From Erythrobacter sp. (GTDB lineage: Bacteria; Pseudomonadota; Alphaproteobacteria; Sphingomonadales; Sphingomonadaceae), in the NCBI GenBank assembly GCA_002695185.1, contig NZOF01000163.1, positions 18,269-82,268 on the forward strand: a DNA stretch of 64,000 nucleotides, written 5' to 3'. This document shows positions 15,962-25,355 of this stretch, in pieces. The position numbers and the translations under genes were made by a program. Below the pieces are notes generated by a model. That model was not told where the DNA came from. It did not search any database and worked only from the letters and a program-made list of their open reading frames with translations. The first letter of the stretch is position 1. Each line of letters opens with the position of its first letter.

Positions 15962-16990
15962 ATGCTTTTCGACATAATCCGCCCCTTGCTCTTCAGGCTC
16001 GATCCGGAGCGCGCTCACCGTCTTACGATCAGGGCACTCAAAACCGTTCCGACACTCAGGCCAAGTTCTCCGAAGGAGCTTCGAACCGAAATTGCAGGGA
16101 TAAGCTTTCCCAATCCTCTCGGGATGGCGGCCGGGTTCGACAAGGATGGGGAAGTTCCGGACCAACTTCTGGGGCTGGGTTTCGGATTCGTCGAAGTGGG
16201 CTCCATCACGCCTAGGCCCCAGCTTGGCAATCCGCAGCCGCGGTTGTTTCGCCTTGTGGAAGATCGCGCGGTGATCAACCGGATGGGGTTCAACAATCAC
16301 GGGGCGGAACGCGCGGCGGGACGGCTGTCTGCACGCTCGGCACGGCCCGGCGTGCTGGGGATCAACATCGGCGCCAACAAGGATAGCGATGACCGTATCG
16401 CCGATTACGCCGAGATGACTCGTATCATGGCGCCTCTGGCAACCTATCTTGCGGTGAATATCTCGAGCCCCAACACGCCGGGGTTGCGTGCCCTCCAGGA
16501 CGAAAGCGCCTTGATCGAACTCCTCGATGCCGTGTTCGCGGCGAGAAGCGAAGCAGGACCACCCATCTTCCTCAAGGTGGCTCCGGATCTTGAACCGGCC
16601 GATATCGATGCAATCGCGCGCATTGCCGCTGACAAGAAGCTCGGCGCGCTGATCGTATCGAACACGACCACCGGGCGCCCGCCGCTGCAGTCGCGCCATG
16701 CTGCTGAAACGGGCGGACTTTCCGGTGCGCCGCTCAAAGATTTGGCGCTCCAGCGCATTCGCGACTTCCGGACAGCGACTGGCGGAACCATCCCGCTTAT
16801 CGGTGTGGGTGGAATAGCGTCTGCGGAAGATGCATGGGCGCGGATACGGGCCGGGGCCAGCCTCGTTCAGCTATACAGCGCGATGGTGTATGCAGGTCCC
16901 GGCTTGCCGCGGCGGATCACGCACGGCCTTCTGGAGCTTATGCGCCGCGATGGATTTTCATCGATTGCCGATGCGGTGGGAAGCGAATAA
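15962..16990 (+). CDS. pyrD: Quinone-dependent dihydroorotate dehydrogenase (class 2)
   Basis: PyrD oxidises dihydroorotate to orotate in pyrimidine synthesis, passing electrons through FMN to quinone. The 342-residue product is the membrane-associated class 2 form: an N-terminal amphipathic segment (MLFDIIRPLLFRLDPERAHRL), NPLGMAAGFDKDGE, GFVEVGSITPRPQ, RLVEDRAVINRMGFNNHG, NISSPNTPGLRALQ with the catalytic Ser, and IGVGGIASAEDAW for the FMN phosphate. I chose the ATG at 15962 because it gives the conserved start. ggt follows after nine bases, probably in the same transcript. Confidence 0.95.
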   Translation: MLFDIIRPLLFRLDPERAHRLTIRALKTVPTLRPSSPKELRTEIAGISFPNPLGMAAGFDKDGEVPDQLLGLGFGFVEVGSITPRPQLGNPQPRLFRLVEDRAVINRMGFNNHGAERAAGRLSARSARPGVLGINIGANKDSDDRIADYAEMTRIMAPLATYLAVNISSPNTPGLRALQDESALIELLDAVFAARSEAGPPIFLKVAPDLEPADIDAIARIAADKKLGALIVSNTTTGRPPLQSRHAAETGGLSGAPLKDLALQRIRDFRTATGGTIPLIGVGGIASAEDAWARIRAGASLVQLYSAMVYAGPGLPRRITHGLLELMRRDGFSSIADAVGSE

Positions 16991-16999
16991 CCACGCAGC

Positions 17000-18715
17000 A
17001 TGTATCGTTTGCTTTCTTTACCGCTCGCAGCGCTGGCACTTTCGGCTTGCGCTACCTCACCTACCGATCTCGGACCGCCGCGCCTTGGCGATGAGCAAAC
17101 CCAAGGCTGGGTAAGTGCAGCCGACCCTCGCGCTCAGGCGGCGGGAGAGGTCATACTCGCCAAAGGCGGAAGTGCGACCGATGCGGCCATTGCGGTAATG
17201 CTGGCCCTGGGCGTGGTCGAACCGCAAAGCTCCGGCATCGGCGGGGGCGGTCTGATGGTTCGCGGCCAGGCCAATGGAAGCGTCACCACGTTTGATGGGC
17301 GTGAAACTGCGCCGTCGGGCGCCACCCCCGAATGGTTTCTCGATACGGATGGAAACGTGCCGCCGTTCATGGATTCGGTCCTGAGCGGATTGAGCGTGGG
17401 CGTTCCGGGCAATATCGCTTTGGCCGCCGAAGCGCATAAGGCGCATGGGAAGCTGGAATGGGCGGCATTATTCCAACCCGCCATTGGCCTTGCCCGGGAA
17501 GGGTGGATCGTCAATCCCCGCCTTAACACCTCGCTGGCAACTTCGAAGGATCGTGCCGCCCATACCGAGGACGGCAAGGAACTGTTCTTCAATGCCGCAG
17601 GCGAGCCCCTGGCAGTTGGAACGCGGGTGAAGAACGAAGAACTTGCCCGCACACTGGAAGAGATCGCCGCCAGGGGCCCGGACGCCTTCTATACCGGGCA
17701 GAACGCGACCGCCTTGGCGACTACCGTTGCCCGCCACACACCCAAACCGGGCGCCATGACCACTCAGGACATCGCGAATTACCAAGCGAAAGAGCGCGAC
17801 GCGGTGTGCACGTCATACCGTTCCTATCGTATCTGCTCGATGGGTCCGCCGACTTCCGGCGGAGTTGCGGTTCAGCAGATCCTCGGTCAGCTGGAAAGGT
17901 TCGATCTCGCCGCCCTTGGTCGGGAGAACCCTGTAACCTGGCACCTATTCCTTGAATCGCAGCGGCTCGCCTATGCCGATCGCGAACTGTATCTCGCCGA
18001 TAGCGATTTCGTTAACGTGCCCGTCTCCGGCCTGCTGGACCCGGTTTATTTGGCAAAGCGCAGCGCTCTTATCTCATCCGAAACGACACTTGGATTCGTC
18101 CAGCCCGGCAAGCCTGAGGGGGCACCGCAAGCGCTTACCGATGGAGACGAGCCGACAGAGCACGGAACTTCCCATATCGCCGTGGTTGACCACGATGGTA
18201 CCATGATCAGCTACACCTCGACTGTAGAAGGAGCTTTTGGTTCAGGCCTGATGACTGGCGGGTACTACCTCAACAACGAGCTCACCGATTTCAGTCGGAC
18301 TCCCGAAGTCGATGGGCGCTTCGTGGCCAATCGTGTCGAGGGCGGGAAACGTCCGCGCAGTTCGATGTCGCCTACCATAGTCTTCGATCCGGAAGGACGA
18401 CCATTCATGGCGGTCGGTGCAGCCGGAGGGAGCACAATTCCGGTGACCACTGCCCGTGCCATCATCGGTGCGATCGATTTCGGGTTAAACGCCCGAGACG
18501 CGCTCGCGCTGCCCTTCACGATGGCTTTCGGTGATCAAGTGCTGCTTGAAGAAGGAACCTGGTTGCAGACCCATGCCAAGGAATTCCGCAAGCTGGGACA
18601 TGACGAGATCATGATCCGTGCGGCACCCATCAAAGGCGGCACGGTCCTGCGGCGGGCTGGGGGCTGGGAAAGCGCACGTGACCCCAGGCTGGACGGCCAG
18701 CTGGACCTCCCCTGA
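17000..18715 (+). CDS. ggt: Gamma-glutamyltransferase (lipoprotein form)
   Basis: GGT cleaves or transfers the gamma-glutamyl group of glutathione and similar compounds outside the cytoplasm. The 571-residue precursor has a lipobox (MYRLLSLPLAALALSAC), the N-terminal PQSSGIGGGGLMV motif, and the autoprocessing site EHGTSHIAVVD with Thr390 as the new N-terminal nucleophile. RPRSSMSPTIVF and AAGGSTIPVT lie in the small subunit. Lipidation is an adaptation relative to the soluble E. coli enzyme. It follows pyrD by nine bases. Confidence 0.93.
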   Translation: MYRLLSLPLAALALSACATSPTDLGPPRLGDEQTQGWVSAADPRAQAAGEVILAKGGSATDAAIAVMLALGVVEPQSSGIGGGGLMVRGQANGSVTTFDGRETAPSGATPEWFLDTDGNVPPFMDSVLSGLSVGVPGNIALAAEAHKAHGKLEWAALFQPAIGLAREGWIVNPRLNTSLATSKDRAAHTEDGKELFFNAAGEPLAVGTRVKNEELARTLEEIAARGPDAFYTGQNATALATTVARHTPKPGAMTTQDIANYQAKERDAVCTSYRSYRICSMGPPTSGGVAVQQILGQLERFDLAALGRENPVTWHLFLESQRLAYADRELYLADSDFVNVPVSGLLDPVYLAKRSALISSETTLGFVQPGKPEGAPQALTDGDEPTEHGTSHIAVVDHDGTMISYTSTVEGAFGSGLMTGGYYLNNELTDFSRTPEVDGRFVANRVEGGKRPRSSMSPTIVFDPEGRPFMAVGAAGGSTIPVTTARAIIGAIDFGLNARDALALPFTMAFGDQVLLEEGTWLQTHAKEFRKLGHDEIMIRAAPIKGGTVLRRAGGWESARDPRLDGQLDLP

Positions 18716-18812
18716 AACGCTTCTGGTCACCTTGCCGTAGCGGCGTGGGGAGCTTAAGCGCCGTCTCGTCGTTGGTCGCACAACAAAAGATAACTCTGTG
18801 AGGAGCCTGCCT

Positions 18813-20615
18813 GTGCTGTCGGACATCGACTCCGCCAATAACCTTGTCGAACTATTCCTGAAACGTGCGGCCGAGCGGCCTGATCGCGCTTTTCTTGGCG
18901 CGAAACGCGACGGGGAATGGACGACCATAAGCTGGAAGCAAGCCGCGGATCAGGTTTGTCTGCTGGCCGAAAGCTTGCGTGAGCTCGGTCTTAATCCGGG
19001 GGACCGGGTATGTCTGGTGTCCGAGAACCGGCCTGAATGGTGTATCGCGGATCTGGCGATCATGGCGGCAGGCTGCATCACAGTGCCGGCCTACGTAACC
19101 AATACCGAACGCGACCATGTCCACATCCTCGACAATTCAGGAGCACGGGCGGTAATCGTATCCTCGCAGAAATTGCTTGGGCCGCTCCACGGTGCATTGC
19201 AGGTGACCGGAATCGCCGATCATGTGATCGGGATCGAAGATTTGCATCGCCAACAGTCGGGAAGTTTCAGCTTTCACCAGTGGGATAAGCTGGTTCAGGG
19301 AGATGCGGAGGCGGCACGTGAGGCCGTCACATCCAGAATGGCAAATGTCGGTCGCGGAGACACGGCCTGCATTATTTATACAAGTGGCACCGGCGGTGCG
19401 CCTCGAGGGGTGATGCAGCATCACGGTTCCATTCTATGCAATGTCGCGGGCGCTGCCGAAATTCTGATGGAAGATTTCGGAATCGACGATGAAGAACGCT
19501 TCCTTTCCTTTCTTCCCGCCAGTCACGCCTACGAGCATACCGGGGGCCAGTATCTTCCGATCGGCGTAGGCGCCCAAATTTACTATTCCGAAGGTCTGGA
19601 AAAGCTGGCCAGCAACATTGAAGAGACCCGCCCGACGATCATGGTCGTGGTTCCGCGGCTGTTCGAAGTGCTGCGCACCAGGATCATGAAGCAGGTCGCG
19701 AAACAGGGCGGCATGGCGGAAAAGCTCATGACCATGGCCCTCGAAGTCGGCGAGAGGCGGGCCGAGGGTAAACCGAGGTTCGGCGACGGGGCAAAGGATT
19801 TTCTCGTCGGGAAACTCCTAAAGCCCAAAATTCGCCAACGCTTTGGTGGCCGTATCAAAGCCATGGTTTCCGGTGGTGCGCCGCTCAATCCCGAAGTCGG
19901 CATTTTCTTTGAATCGATGGGTCTCACCATGCTTCAGGGTTACGGTCAGACCGAAGCAGGCCCTGTCGTCGCATGCAATCGGCCCAAAGCAGGCATCGCC
20001 ATGCATTCGGTCGGCCCCGCCATGCGCGGTGTCGAAGTGAAAATTGCCGAGGACGGAGAGATACTGTGCCGCGGCGAACTGGTGATGCATGGTTATTGGC
20101 AGAACGATGCCGAGACTGCGCGTACGATCAAGGATGGCTGGCTTCATACGGGCGATATCGGGCACCTCGATGAAAAGGGGCGCATCGTTATCACCGATCG
20201 CAAGAAAGACATGATCGTCAATGACAAGGGCGACAATATCGCGCCGCAGAAGCTTGAAGGCATGCTGACACTTCAGCCGGAAATCGGGCAGGCGATGGTT
20301 GCCGGAGACAAACGGCCCTACATCGTTGGTCTGCTGGTGCCGGACGCCGAATGGGCGGTAGAATGGGCGGCCGAACAGGGGAAGAAATTCGACCTGAAAG
20401 CGTTGCAGGACGATCCGGAGTTTCGCGCGGCGCTACGCAAGGCGATCGATCGCGTGAACAAGGACCTGTCCGTGATCGAGAAAGTGCGCCAGTTCGAATT
20501 TGCCGACGAAGCGTTCAGCATCGAGAACGAGGAAATGACCCCCTCGATGAAGATACGTCGGCACAAAATCAAAGAGCGTTACGGTGATCGGTTGGCGAGC
20601 CTCTATCGGAGCTGA
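18813..20615 (+). CDS. Long-chain acyl-CoA synthetase (AMP-dependent)
   Basis: The enzyme activates fatty acids to acyl-CoA through an acyl-adenylate. The 600-residue product has the P-loop-like IIYTSGTGGAPRGVMQ, the adenylate motif MLQGYGQTEAGPVV, the FACS region DGWLHTGDIG and the hinge ITDRKKDMIV, with catalytic Lys in a C-terminal MTPSMKIRRHKI segment. It resembles FadD15/eukaryotic-type long-chain ligases. I chose the GTG at 18813 because AGGAG sits seven bases upstream; an earlier GTG at 18798 would place that site inside the gene. It ends one base before a convergent gene. Confidence 0.9.
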   Translation: MLSDIDSANNLVELFLKRAAERPDRAFLGAKRDGEWTTISWKQAADQVCLLAESLRELGLNPGDRVCLVSENRPEWCIADLAIMAAGCITVPAYVTNTERDHVHILDNSGARAVIVSSQKLLGPLHGALQVTGIADHVIGIEDLHRQQSGSFSFHQWDKLVQGDAEAAREAVTSRMANVGRGDTACIIYTSGTGGAPRGVMQHHGSILCNVAGAAEILMEDFGIDDEERFLSFLPASHAYEHTGGQYLPIGVGAQIYYSEGLEKLASNIEETRPTIMVVVPRLFEVLRTRIMKQVAKQGGMAEKLMTMALEVGERRAEGKPRFGDGAKDFLVGKLLKPKIRQRFGGRIKAMVSGGAPLNPEVGIFFESMGLTMLQGYGQTEAGPVVACNRPKAGIAMHSVGPAMRGVEVKIAEDGEILCRGELVMHGYWQNDAETARTIKDGWLHTGDIGHLDEKGRIVITDRKKDMIVNDKGDNIAPQKLEGMLTLQPEIGQAMVAGDKRPYIVGLLVPDAEWAVEWAAEQGKKFDLKALQDDPEFRAALRKAIDRVNKDLSVIEKVRQFEFADEAFSIENEEMTPSMKIRRHKIKERYGDRLASLYRS

Positions 20616-20616
20616 A

Positions 20617-21144
20617 TTAGGCCGGTACTTCCTCGATGAATTCGGGAAAGAAAGTGGGAGCTCGGTCGGACCAGCCCGGCGCGGTCGCGGCAGCTTCGCT
20701 TAGCGACTGCAACAGCATCTTGCGCCGTTCCGGTCGGATATGCGGCAGAGCGGCCGCCGCACAAAAAGCACTGGGCAACCAGGGGCGGGCTTCCGGGCCG
20801 AGCAGGCGCTCGTAAAGGAACCGGAAGGCTGAAAAACAGTCGATCCGCTCCTGTGCAAGATCGAAGGCTACGACCCGGGTGATCTTGCCGATAAAACTCT
20901 CGATCCCGTCGAAGCCGGATTGATGAGGGATGGCACCACGAAGAGCCTTGAGCTCCTGATAGGCCACGTACTGACTACGTATTGCGGCCGTTTCCCCGTG
21001 GGTGCGCCCCCAGATCCGGAAAGCATCGTTACGGCTTAGCCCGATATCCAGACTGCGCCGAATGTATCGCTGCTCTGCAGCAGTGAAACCAGCGAATTCT
21101 CGCATCTCGGCAATTGTCAGCGATGCAGCATTGGTAACGGCCAT
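20617..21144 (-). CDS. Hypothetical protein, alphaproteobacterial
   Basis: A 175-residue soluble protein with no signal or membrane segment. It has a helical N-terminus (SLTIAEMREFAGFTAAEQRYIRRSLDIGLSR) and a central YVAYQELKALRGAIPHQSGFDGIESFIGKITRVV, and ends PTFFPEFIEEVPA. I do not recognise a family. It follows thiSG by about 60 bases on the minus strand and may be in the same transcript. Its stop is one base from the acyl-CoA synthetase stop, leaving no room for a terminator between these convergent genes. Confidence 0.65.
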   Translation of the reverse strand: MAVTNAASLTIAEMREFAGFTAAEQRYIRRSLDIGLSRNDAFRIWGRTHGETAAIRSQYVAYQELKALRGAIPHQSGFDGIESFIGKITRVVAFDLAQERIDCFSAFRFLYERLLGPEARPWLPSAFCAAAALPHIRPERRKMLLQSLSEAAATAPGWSDRAPTFFPEFIEEVPA

Positions 21145-21205
21145 GATTCGACTCCTTCGTCGAATCGGAGTTTCCCCGAAGATGGTTAATTTTGTGTGCC
21201 GGGGC

Positions 21206-22177
21206 TTAGATCAGTCCGGCGAGAGGGCTGCTGGGATCCGCATATTTACGGCGCCCCATGCGTCCGGACAGGTAAGCCTCGCGGCCAGCCTGGACTGCCA
21301 GTTTCATCGCTCGTGCCATGCGGAGCGGGTCTTTTGCTTCGGCGATGGCTGTATTCATAAGTACTCCGTCGCAGCCCAATTCCATGGCTACGGCCGCATC
21401 TGACGCTGTGCCGACACCTGCATCGACGAGCACGGGTACCTTCGCGCCTTCTACAATCAGACGGATCGTAACCTGGTTCTGTATCCCGAGTCCCGATCCG
21501 ATGGGGGCGCCCAGCGGCATAACCGCAACCGCGCCAGCTTCTTCCAGTTGTTTCGCTGCGATAGGATCGTCCACGCAATATACCATCGGGTGGAAGCCTT
21601 CCTTGGCGAGCACTTCGGTCGCCTTTAGCGTTTCGCGCATATCTGGATAAAGCGTCTTCGCCTCTCCAAGAACCTCCAGCTTGACGAGGTCCCAGCCACC
21701 AGCTTCCCGGGCAAGGCGGAGGGTGCGGATCGCTTCTTCCGCCGTAAAACAGCCCGCAGTGTTCGGAAGATAGGTTACCTTCTTGGGATCGATGAAGTCA
21801 GTCAGCATCGGCGCTTTCGGATCGCTTACGTTGACCCGACGTACGGCAACGGTAACGATTTCTGCGCCGCTCGCTTCCAAGGCCGCCGCGTTTTGCTCGA
21901 AATCCTTGTACTTTCCGGTGCCGACTATCAGGCGGGAATTGAATGTGTGGCCAGCAACCGACCAGCTATCGTCGCCTTGCCCTCCGCCCACGAAATGGAC
22001 GATTTCGAGTGAGTCCCCTTCGTCTACTGCGCGCGCCGAGAGTTCGCTGCGCGGTGCGATCGTACCGTTGTGCTCGACAGCAACTTTGGCTGGATCGAGA
22101 TCGAGCTCCCGAACAAGCTCGGCAATGGTGTTGGCGGATGTGCGGCGGCTTTCGCCGTTTACGGTCAGGGAAATCAT
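21206..22177 (-). CDS. thiSG: Fused sulfur carrier ThiS / thiazole synthase ThiG
   Basis: One 323-residue frame joins two thiamine-pathway proteins. Residues 1-66 are ThiS ([22 protein letters not shown], ending EIVHFVGGG), the carrier that delivers sulfur from a C-terminal thiocarboxylate. Residues about 72-323 are ThiG ([12 protein letters not shown], the Schiff-base lysine Lys165 in [36 protein letters not shown]), which builds the thiazole ring. Because the ThiS diglycine is internal, either processing or a different chemistry is needed. No stop or start separates the parts. merC lies nine bases upstream. Confidence 0.93.
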   Translation of the reverse strand: MISLTVNGESRRTSANTIAELVRELDLDPAKVAVEHNGTIAPRSELSARAVDEGDSLEIVHFVGGGQGDDSWSVAGHTFNSRLIVGTGKYKDFEQNAAALEASGAEIVTVAVRRVNVSDPKAPMLTDFIDPKKVTYLPNTAGCFTAEEAIRTLRLAREAGGWDLVKLEVLGEAKTLYPDMRETLKATEVLAKEGFHPMVYCVDDPIAAKQLEEAGAVAVMPLGAPIGSGLGIQNQVTIRLIVEGAKVPVLVDAGVGTASDAAVAMELGCDGVLMNTAIAEAKDPLRMARAMKLAVQAGREAYLSGRMGRRKYADPSSPLAGLI

Positions 22178-22186
22178 GGGACCGAC

Positions 22187-22591
22187 TTAGTCTCCGCAGC
22201 GCTCCTTGCAAGCGGCGGAATGGCAGTGGCGCATATTCAGAATATGGCCAAGCGATACAAGCGCGACCCCGAGGATCGTCAGGACGGCTTCCTTGTAACC
22301 GTGCGGAACCGCAAGCGCTGCGCCCATAAAGCTAAGTCCCGTCATGGCGATCACAAATGGCATGGCCATGCGATGCCGCAGTGCGCCCCAGCCGATCGCC
22401 ACGCCGGCGATCAAAGTCGCAACCAGCAGGCCCCAACGGTGGATTTCAGGAGCAAGTAGAAACTCGCCGCCGATACCTAGGCCTGACACGAGTGCAATGC
22501 TGGCGATGCAATGCAATGCACACAGTCCCGAAAGACCGATGCCGACACGGTCCAGCCGCCGGCGAATCGGGTTTAATGCACGTTGCAACAT
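22187..22591 (-). CDS. MerC domain-containing membrane protein
   Basis: The 134-residue protein has four probable membrane helices and the MerC pattern, with Cys residues in LSGLCALHCIASIALVSGLG and a C-terminal metal-like tail NMRHCHSAACKERC. MerC proteins take up mercuric ions, but chromosomal copies away from mer genes, as here, are common in sphingomonads and may handle other metals. No merA, merR or zur gene is adjacent. It leads the unit merC-thiSG-hypothetical and is divergent from ctaA. Confidence 0.8.
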   Translation of the reverse strand: MLQRALNPIRRRLDRVGIGLSGLCALHCIASIALVSGLGIGGEFLLAPEIHRWGLLVATLIAGVAIGWGALRHRMAMPFVIAMTGLSFMGAALAVPHGYKEAVLTILGVALVSLGHILNMRHCHSAACKERCGD

Positions 22592-22733
22592 GCCAGAGCA
22601 GATATGTGATAGTGTCTCATCTTACAAGAGCGAATTGTGGAATTGATCTGTAATCCGCCGTTTGACGTATCCGACATGCCGCTTGTTCCATTTGCACTTG
22701 CGAAACACGTCCCTGGAGGCGAACAGGCTCCGC

Positions 22734-23771
22734 ATGAACACCCTTGCTTCCCGCAGCCGACCGATACTGCTGGCAAACTGGCTATTCTCCGTGGCTTTGC
22801 TGGTCATCATCATCGTCACTGTGGGCGGAATAACCCGATTGACCGAAAGCGGACTCTCGATCACCGAATGGAAGCCGTTCCTCGGCGCGCTGCCTCCGTT
22901 GAACGAGGCCGACTGGCAAGCCGAGTTTGAACTCTACCAGCGCATACCCGAGTACACCCAGATAAACGGCCCTGCGGGAATGGATCTGGAAGCATTCAAA
23001 TCGATTTACTGGTGGGAGTGGATACACCGCCAGCTGGGCAGGCTGATTGGGCTGGCGCTGGTCATCCCACTCGCATTTTTTGCCGTTCGCCGGATGATTC
23101 CAGACGGCTATTTCTGGCGGCTGTTTGCATTGGCGGCCCTCGTGGCGCTGCAGGGTAGCTTCGGTTGGTGGATGGTCGCGTCCGGTCTCGAGACACGTAC
23201 CGATGTCAGCCACTTCCGCTTGGCGATCCACCTTTGCACCGCACTGATCCTGTTGGCTGGCCTTGTCTGGACAGCGTTGGACCTGCGAAGGCTAGGCGTG
23301 GTCAACGCAAGGCCTGCGCGATTGACGAAGCTAGCGACTGCAACGGGTATCATCCTGTTTATTCAGCTTCTGCTGGGGGCCTGGGTCGCCGGGCTTGATG
23401 CAGGCCTGGCTTCCGACAGCTGGCCCCTGATGCAGGGACGCTTCATCCCCGAGTTCGACGGCACCCCAGGGATCTTCTGGGCGATGACCCATGATCCTTT
23501 TCTCATTCACTGGATGCACCGCTGGTGGGCATGGGTTGTCGTGGCAGCTCTGGTGATGATGGCCCGCAAGGTCAAAGCTGCTTCCAGAAAAGCATCAGTC
23601 GCTATTCACGCGGCGTTGGGGACCCAGATCTTGCTCGGAATTGCGACTGTCATGAGCGGTGTCGACTTTCATCTGGCGGTGCTTCATCAGTTGGTTGGCG
23701 CACTGCTGGTAGCGTCGGTCGCATGGGGTGCCCATGTGCTCGGACGCCAGACCGAACCTCTGTTGCGATAA
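22734..23771 (+). CDS. ctaA: Heme A synthase (COX15/CtaA family)
   Basis: The enzyme converts heme O to heme A for cytochrome oxidase. The 345-residue product has eight probable membrane helices in two four-helix halves, with conserved histidines in WWEWIHRQLGRLIG, SHFRLAIHLCTALI, LIHWMHRWWAWVVV and LAVLHQLVGALL. TRLTESGLSITEWKP near the N-terminus is the family hallmark. I took the ATG at 22734; the open frame upstream adds 24 unrelated residues. No other oxidase assembly gene is nearby. Confidence 0.93.
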   Translation: MNTLASRSRPILLANWLFSVALLVIIIVTVGGITRLTESGLSITEWKPFLGALPPLNEADWQAEFELYQRIPEYTQINGPAGMDLEAFKSIYWWEWIHRQLGRLIGLALVIPLAFFAVRRMIPDGYFWRLFALAALVALQGSFGWWMVASGLETRTDVSHFRLAIHLCTALILLAGLVWTALDLRRLGVVNARPARLTKLATATGIILFIQLLLGAWVAGLDAGLASDSWPLMQGRFIPEFDGTPGIFWAMTHDPFLIHWMHRWWAWVVVAALVMMARKVKAASRKASVAIHAALGTQILLGIATVMSGVDFHLAVLHQLVGALLVASVAWGAHVLGRQTEPLLR

Positions 23772-24003
23772 TCATCGATCTGTCAGGGTAAGCTCTAGCC
23801 CAGCAACTGAACATATACGCCGTTTGGATTCACGTACATTCCGATGGCGTATTATTATACCCCACGCAAGACCCGCAGAATTGCTTGACGAATCGTCGCT
23901 AGGCGCCCATTTGGCGCGCGCTTAGCGGCTCCGTGATGGGCCGCGAAATCGTTTAGGGCCGTAAAGCACGGCGCGACAACTCGAGCAAACGGACATATCA
24001 GCC

Positions 24004-24483
24004 ATGAAGGCTCTCACCAAACTGACCAAGTCGGCCAAGCCGGCAGAGGTCGAAAAGGACTGGCATATCATCGACGCCGAAGATCTCGTCGTCGGTCGTC
24101 TTGCCGTCATCATCGCCAACCACCTGCGCGGCAAGCACAAGCCCAGCTATACTCCGCACGTGGATTGCGGCGATCACGTCATCGTCATCAATGCCGACAA
24201 GGTGAAGTTCACCGGCAAGAAGATGGACGACAAGATCTATTACAAGCACACCGGTCACCCGGGCGGCATCAAGGAAACGACCCCGAACAAGGTTCTGGGC
24301 GGACGTTTCCCCGAGCGTGTCCTCGAAAAGGCCGTGCAGCGCATGATCCCGCGTGGCCCGTTGGGCCGCGACCAGATGCGCGCGCTCCACCTCTACAACG
24401 GCACCGAGCATCCGCATGAGGGCCAGAAGCCCAAGACGCTCGACGTCGCTTCGATGAACCGCAAGAACAAGGCTGTTGCGTAA
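24004..24483 (+). CDS. rplM: Large ribosomal subunit protein L13
   Basis: An early-assembly 50S protein of 159 residues with [46 protein letters not shown], the family core, and [23 protein letters not shown]. It forms the standard two-gene operon with rpsI, joined by a TAATG overlap. The 232-base gap upstream (23772-24003) should hold its promoter. I see TTGACG at 23883-23888 but no convincing -10. A small hairpin, GCCGT-AAAGC-ACGGC near 23959-23973, lies in the leader. Confidence 0.97.
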   Translation: MKALTKLTKSAKPAEVEKDWHIIDAEDLVVGRLAVIIANHLRGKHKPSYTPHVDCGDHVIVINADKVKFTGKKMDDKIYYKHTGHPGGIKETTPNKVLGGRFPERVLEKAVQRMIPRGPLGRDQMRALHLYNGTEHPHEGQKPKTLDVASMNRKNKAVA

Positions 24484-25007
24484 TGGCTGACGAAACCAAG
24501 AACGACACCGTCTCGGATCTCGCCGATCTGAAGGACATTGCCGCCGATGCACCTCAGGGCGACAGCGCGGAAATCGCTGCCAAGGCCGACGTTCCCCTGC
24601 GCGAGCAGGAGCTTGACGCTCAGGGCCGCGCTTACGCCACCGGTCGCCGTAAGGATGCTACCGCCCGCGTATGGCTGGTTCCCGGCAGCGGCAAGATCAC
24701 CGTCAATGGCAAGGACCAGGAAGTGTATTTCGCACGTCCGACCCTGCGTCTCGTGATCGATCAGCCGTTCGCTATCACCGAGCGTCAGGAACAGTACGAT
24801 GTGATCGCCACCGTCAAGGGCGGCGGCCTTTCTGGTCAGGCCGGTGCAGTCAAGCACGGCATCTCGCAGGCTCTCGCCAAGTACGAGCCGGCGCTGCGTT
24901 CGACGGTCAAGGCCGCCGGCTTCCTCACCCGCGACAGCCGCGTGGTCGAGCGTAAGAAGTACGGCCGTGCCAAGGCACGTCGTAGCTTCCAGTTCTCGAA
25001 GCGTTAA
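24483..25007 (+). CDS. rpsI: Small ribosomal subunit protein S9
   Basis: A 30S protein whose C-terminal tail ([14 protein letters not shown], ending in Lys-Arg) reaches the P-site tRNA. The conserved domain begins near residue 48 ([29 protein letters not shown]). In front is an Asp/Ala-rich acidic extension of about 45 residues that E. coli S9 lacks. I think such extensions occur in other alphaproteobacteria. The start overlaps the rplM stop by one base, and a strong intrinsic terminator follows. Confidence 0.97.
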   Translation: MADETKNDTVSDLADLKDIAADAPQGDSAEIAAKADVPLREQELDAQGRAYATGRRKDATARVWLVPGSGKITVNGKDQEVYFARPTLRLVIDQPFAITERQEQYDVIATVKGGGLSGQAGAVKHGISQALAKYEPALRSTVKAAGFLTRDSRVVERKKYGRAKARRSFQFSKR

Positions 25008-25040
25008 TTCGCCTCCAGAGCCGGATCAACGGACAAACAG

Positions 25041-25077
25041 AAAAGGGCGGTTCCGCGAGGGACCGCCCTTTTTCTTT
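25041..25077 (+). terminator. Intrinsic terminator of rplM-rpsI
   Basis: GGGCGGTTCC (25045-25054) pairs with GGGACCGCCC (25059-25068) with one G-U pair and a GCGA tetraloop. AAAA flanks it on the left and TTTTTCTTT on the right. This is the clearest + strand intrinsic terminator in the window, 33 bases after the rpsI stop. Confidence 0.9.
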
Positions 25078-25092
25078 ACGTTTAGCGTCCGA

Positions 25093-25290
25093 TCACCGCT
25101 GAATAAGCATCAACGCCCATGCAAGCCCGGTGCCAGCGAAAAAAACCGGCCAGCTCCACCAGATGTCATATTGATAAATCTCGGCCTGGAACACCGCGAG
25201 GTGGCCGCCGTCCGAACCTTGGCTCCCAACAACCAGCGCTACGACACATGACAGAATAGCGCCGAGAGGCGCTGCTTTGAAGAATTCCAT
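25093..25290 (-). CDS. Small two-helix membrane protein, hypothetical
   Basis: The 65-residue product has two hydrophobic segments (APLGAILSCVVALVVGS and PVFFAGTGLAWALMLIQR) flanking a short loop with YQYDIWWSW. GAGGAA lies about seven bases before the ATG, which supports translation. It stands between the rpsI terminator and the phosphoesterase gene, in the same direction as the latter. I do not recognise a named family. Confidence 0.65.
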   Translation of the reverse strand: MEFFKAAPLGAILSCVVALVVGSQGSDGGHLAVFQAEIYQYDIWWSWPVFFAGTGLAWALMLIQR

Positions 25291-25355
25291 GGCATTTCCT
25301 CGAACTCTGTCAGCATAATTGCATGTCAGGGTTGAGAAATCGCAATGTCTTCTGG

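Noticed and set aside
22178..22186. TPP riboswitch upstream of thiSG
   Set aside because: Only nine bases separate merC and thiSG, and I saw no thi-box consensus before merC, so there is no room for or sign of a riboswitch.
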